From assembly GCA_964579365.1 (NCBI GenBank), contig CAZOFW010000028.1, positions 1 through 6,624 on the forward strand: a stretch of 6,624 nt of DNA. Reading direction: 5' to 3'. Under the pieces are notes generated by a model. The model was not told the origin of the DNA. It ran no database searches and was given only the letters and a program-made list of their open reading frames with translations. Positions 5,780-6,624 of this stretch are shown in pieces; positions within the stretch are counted from its first letter, which is position 1; every line of letters begins with the position of its first letter. The DNA is from JAKPKF01 sp964579365. Its GTDB lineage: Bacteria > Patescibacteriota > Dojkabacteria > SC72. The position numbers were made by a program, and so were the translations under genes.

Positions 5780-6451
5780 ATGAAATTCGATATAGTCACA
5801 ATATTCCCAGAATCAGTAAAAGAATATATTAATACAAGTATATTAAAGATTGCCCAAGAAAAAGGATTGGTTGAAATTAATGTGCATAATCTTAGAGATT
5901 GGGCTGAAGACAAACACCATACAACAGACGACACTCCCTTTGGTGGTGGTCCAGGTATGGTGATGAAGGTAGAACCAATATTCAATTGTATAAAAGATTT
6001 GAAGAAAGAAGGAAGCGTAGTTGCAATTACTACCCCTAGAGGAAAGAAATTAGAGCAGAGTAAACTAGTTGAATTTTCCAAAGAGATTGATTTGCATATG
6101 ATAATACTCTGTGGAAGATATGAGGGTTTTGATCAAAGAGTACATGACAATCTTGTAGATTATGAATTCTCAATTGGTGACTATGTCCTTTCCGGAGGAG
6201 AGCTTCCTGCGCTTGTGCTAGTAGATGGTATAACCAGATTAATACCAGGAGTTTTGGGCAATGATGAATCTCTGGTTGAAGAGTCATTTAACAATAAAAA
6301 TTTGGATTTTTCTCAATACACAAAGCCAGCAGAATTTAACGGTTGGAAAGTGCCAGATGTTCTCTTGTCAGGAGATCACAAAAAAATATCGCTATGGAGA
6401 AAAGCTAAAAGTGAAGAATTAACACAGACACAGAGACCAGACTTGAAGTAG
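5780..6451 (+). CDS. trmD: tRNA (guanine-37-N1)-methyltransferase TrmD
   Basis: Methylates G37 next to the anticodon in tRNAs reading CUN, CCN and CGG codons, using S-adenosylmethionine and preventing frameshifts. The 223 residues form the SPOUT trefoil-knot enzyme. Landmarks are PFGGGPGMVMK (53-63), LCGRYEGFDQRV (110-121), SIGDYVLSGGELPA (131-144) and ITRLIPGVLGN (151-161), which form the cofactor knot, then YTKPAEFNGWKVP (180-192) and LLSGDH (195-200). R153 matches the catalytic Arg. The catalytic Asp of the Escherichia coli enzyme (EDSF) reads EESF here, giving E168. The C-terminal domain is shorter than in E. coli (255 residues). The gene starts 18 bases after the tRNA CCA end with no terminator or room for a promoter between them, so it probably shares the tRNA transcript. 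There is no clear Shine-Dalgarno. Confidence 0.95.
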   Translation: MKFDIVTIFPESVKEYINTSILKIAQEKGLVEINVHNLRDWAEDKHHTTDDTPFGGGPGMVMKVEPIFNCIKDLKKEGSVVAITTPRGKKLEQSKLVEFSKEIDLHMIILCGRYEGFDQRVHDNLVDYEFSIGDYVLSGGELPALVLVDGITRLIPGVLGNDESLVEESFNNKNLDFSQYTKPAEFNGWKVPDVLLSGDHKKISLWRKAKSEELTQTQRPDLK

Positions 6452-6472
6452 TATCAAGTAAATATATATACT
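6443..6472 (+). promoter_or_regulatory. Weak candidate promoter for the last gene
   Basis: TTGAAG (6443-6448, in the last trmD codons), an 18-base spacer and TATACT (6467-6472) match sigma70 boxes at four and five of six bases. The surrounding trmD-downstream gap is nearly all A and T, so chance matches are likely. A loose AT hairpin (AAGT at 6456-6459 with ACTT at 6482-6485, plus an inner stem) is present, but it has no T tract and I do not call it a terminator. Confidence 0.25.
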
Positions 6473-6500
6473 AGATATATAACTTCAAAAATATATCCAT

Positions 6501-6624
6501 ATGGAAGAGAAAACTATAATTGAAGAAACTAAAACAGTTTCTAAAGGGTCATCTGCTATTCTTAGTATCTTCTTGTTTCTGTTAGTACTTGGGTTAGCCT
6601 TTGTAATTTTTGGATACAATACCA
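6501..6624 (+). CDS. N-terminus of a small membrane-anchored protein (runs off the window)
   Basis: Forty-one codons are visible from the ATG. A short acidic-basic head (MEEKTIIEETKTVSKG) is followed by a hydrophobic helix at about 19-38 (AILSIFLFLLVLGLAFVIF). There is no Ala-X-Ala site in what can be seen, so it may be a signal anchor with a cytoplasmic N-terminus. The start is 49 bases past the trmD stop, with no Shine-Dalgarno; the bases just before it, TCCAT, resemble those before the CAP and greA starts. Family and function cannot be told from this fragment. Confidence 0.7.
   Translation, partial: MEEKTIIEETKTVSKGSSAILSIFLFLLVLGLAFVIFGYNT

Noticed and set aside
5698..6081. Minus-strand open frame covering part of the tRNA and trmD
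   Set aside because: It runs antisense through a tRNA gene and a clear trmD, so it cannot be a real gene.
1..6624. CRISPR array, insertion sequence, attachment site or toxin-antitoxin pair
   Set aside because: No spaced direct repeats, transposase-like frames, repeats flanking the tRNA, or paired small genes were found; the tRNA 3' end is not repeated downstream.

Overview
The window is AT-rich, carries seven complete protein genes, one tRNA gene and the start of an eighth protein gene, and looks like ordinary chromosome of a small-genome bacterium. The best guess is a Candidate Phyla Radiation (Patescibacteria) lineage. The reasons are the gene style (a CAP-domain surface protein with C-terminal membrane segments, an archaeal-type UMP kinase-like protein, short intergenic gaps), almost no Shine-Dalgarno sequences, and trmD standing outside the usual rpsP-rimM-trmD-rplS operon. 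This assignment is inference; no rRNA or ribosomal protein is present to fix it. All genes read through in the standard bacterial code, with no in-frame TGA.

Layout. Positions 12-1535 encode RNase Y, ending in a strong intrinsic terminator (1571-1600). A 230-base gap (1601-1830) holds candidate promoters, a hairpin and an unusually perfect Shine-Dalgarno in front of a HU-family DNA-binding protein (1831-2100), which has its own terminator (2134-2160). Next come three co-directional genes with gaps of 17 and 1 bases: a secreted CAP/Ig-like membrane-anchored protein (2221-3585), an unrecognised polytopic membrane protein (3603-4400) and a UMP kinase-like amino-acid-kinase-family protein (4402-5106). 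A candidate terminator lies just past the kinase. The minus-strand gene greA (5103-5558) converges on the kinase and overlaps its stop codon. greA is driven by a near-consensus sigma70 promoter that diverges from the promoter of a tRNA-Glu(CUC) gene (5687-5761). trmD (5780-6451) follows the tRNA by 18 bases and probably shares its transcript. The last 124 bases start a small membrane-anchored protein that runs off the window.

Together the genes serve RNA turnover (RNase Y), nucleoid structure (HU), transcript elongation (GreA), translation (tRNA-Glu, TrmD), pyrimidine nucleotide supply (probable UMP kinase) and the cell surface (CAP protein and its membrane neighbour). I see no mobile element, CRISPR array, defence cassette or biosynthetic cluster. 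The least explained part is the CAP / membrane protein / kinase cluster. The best small oddities are a C at tRNA position 55, a Glu in place of the catalytic Asp of TrmD, and the HU leader.
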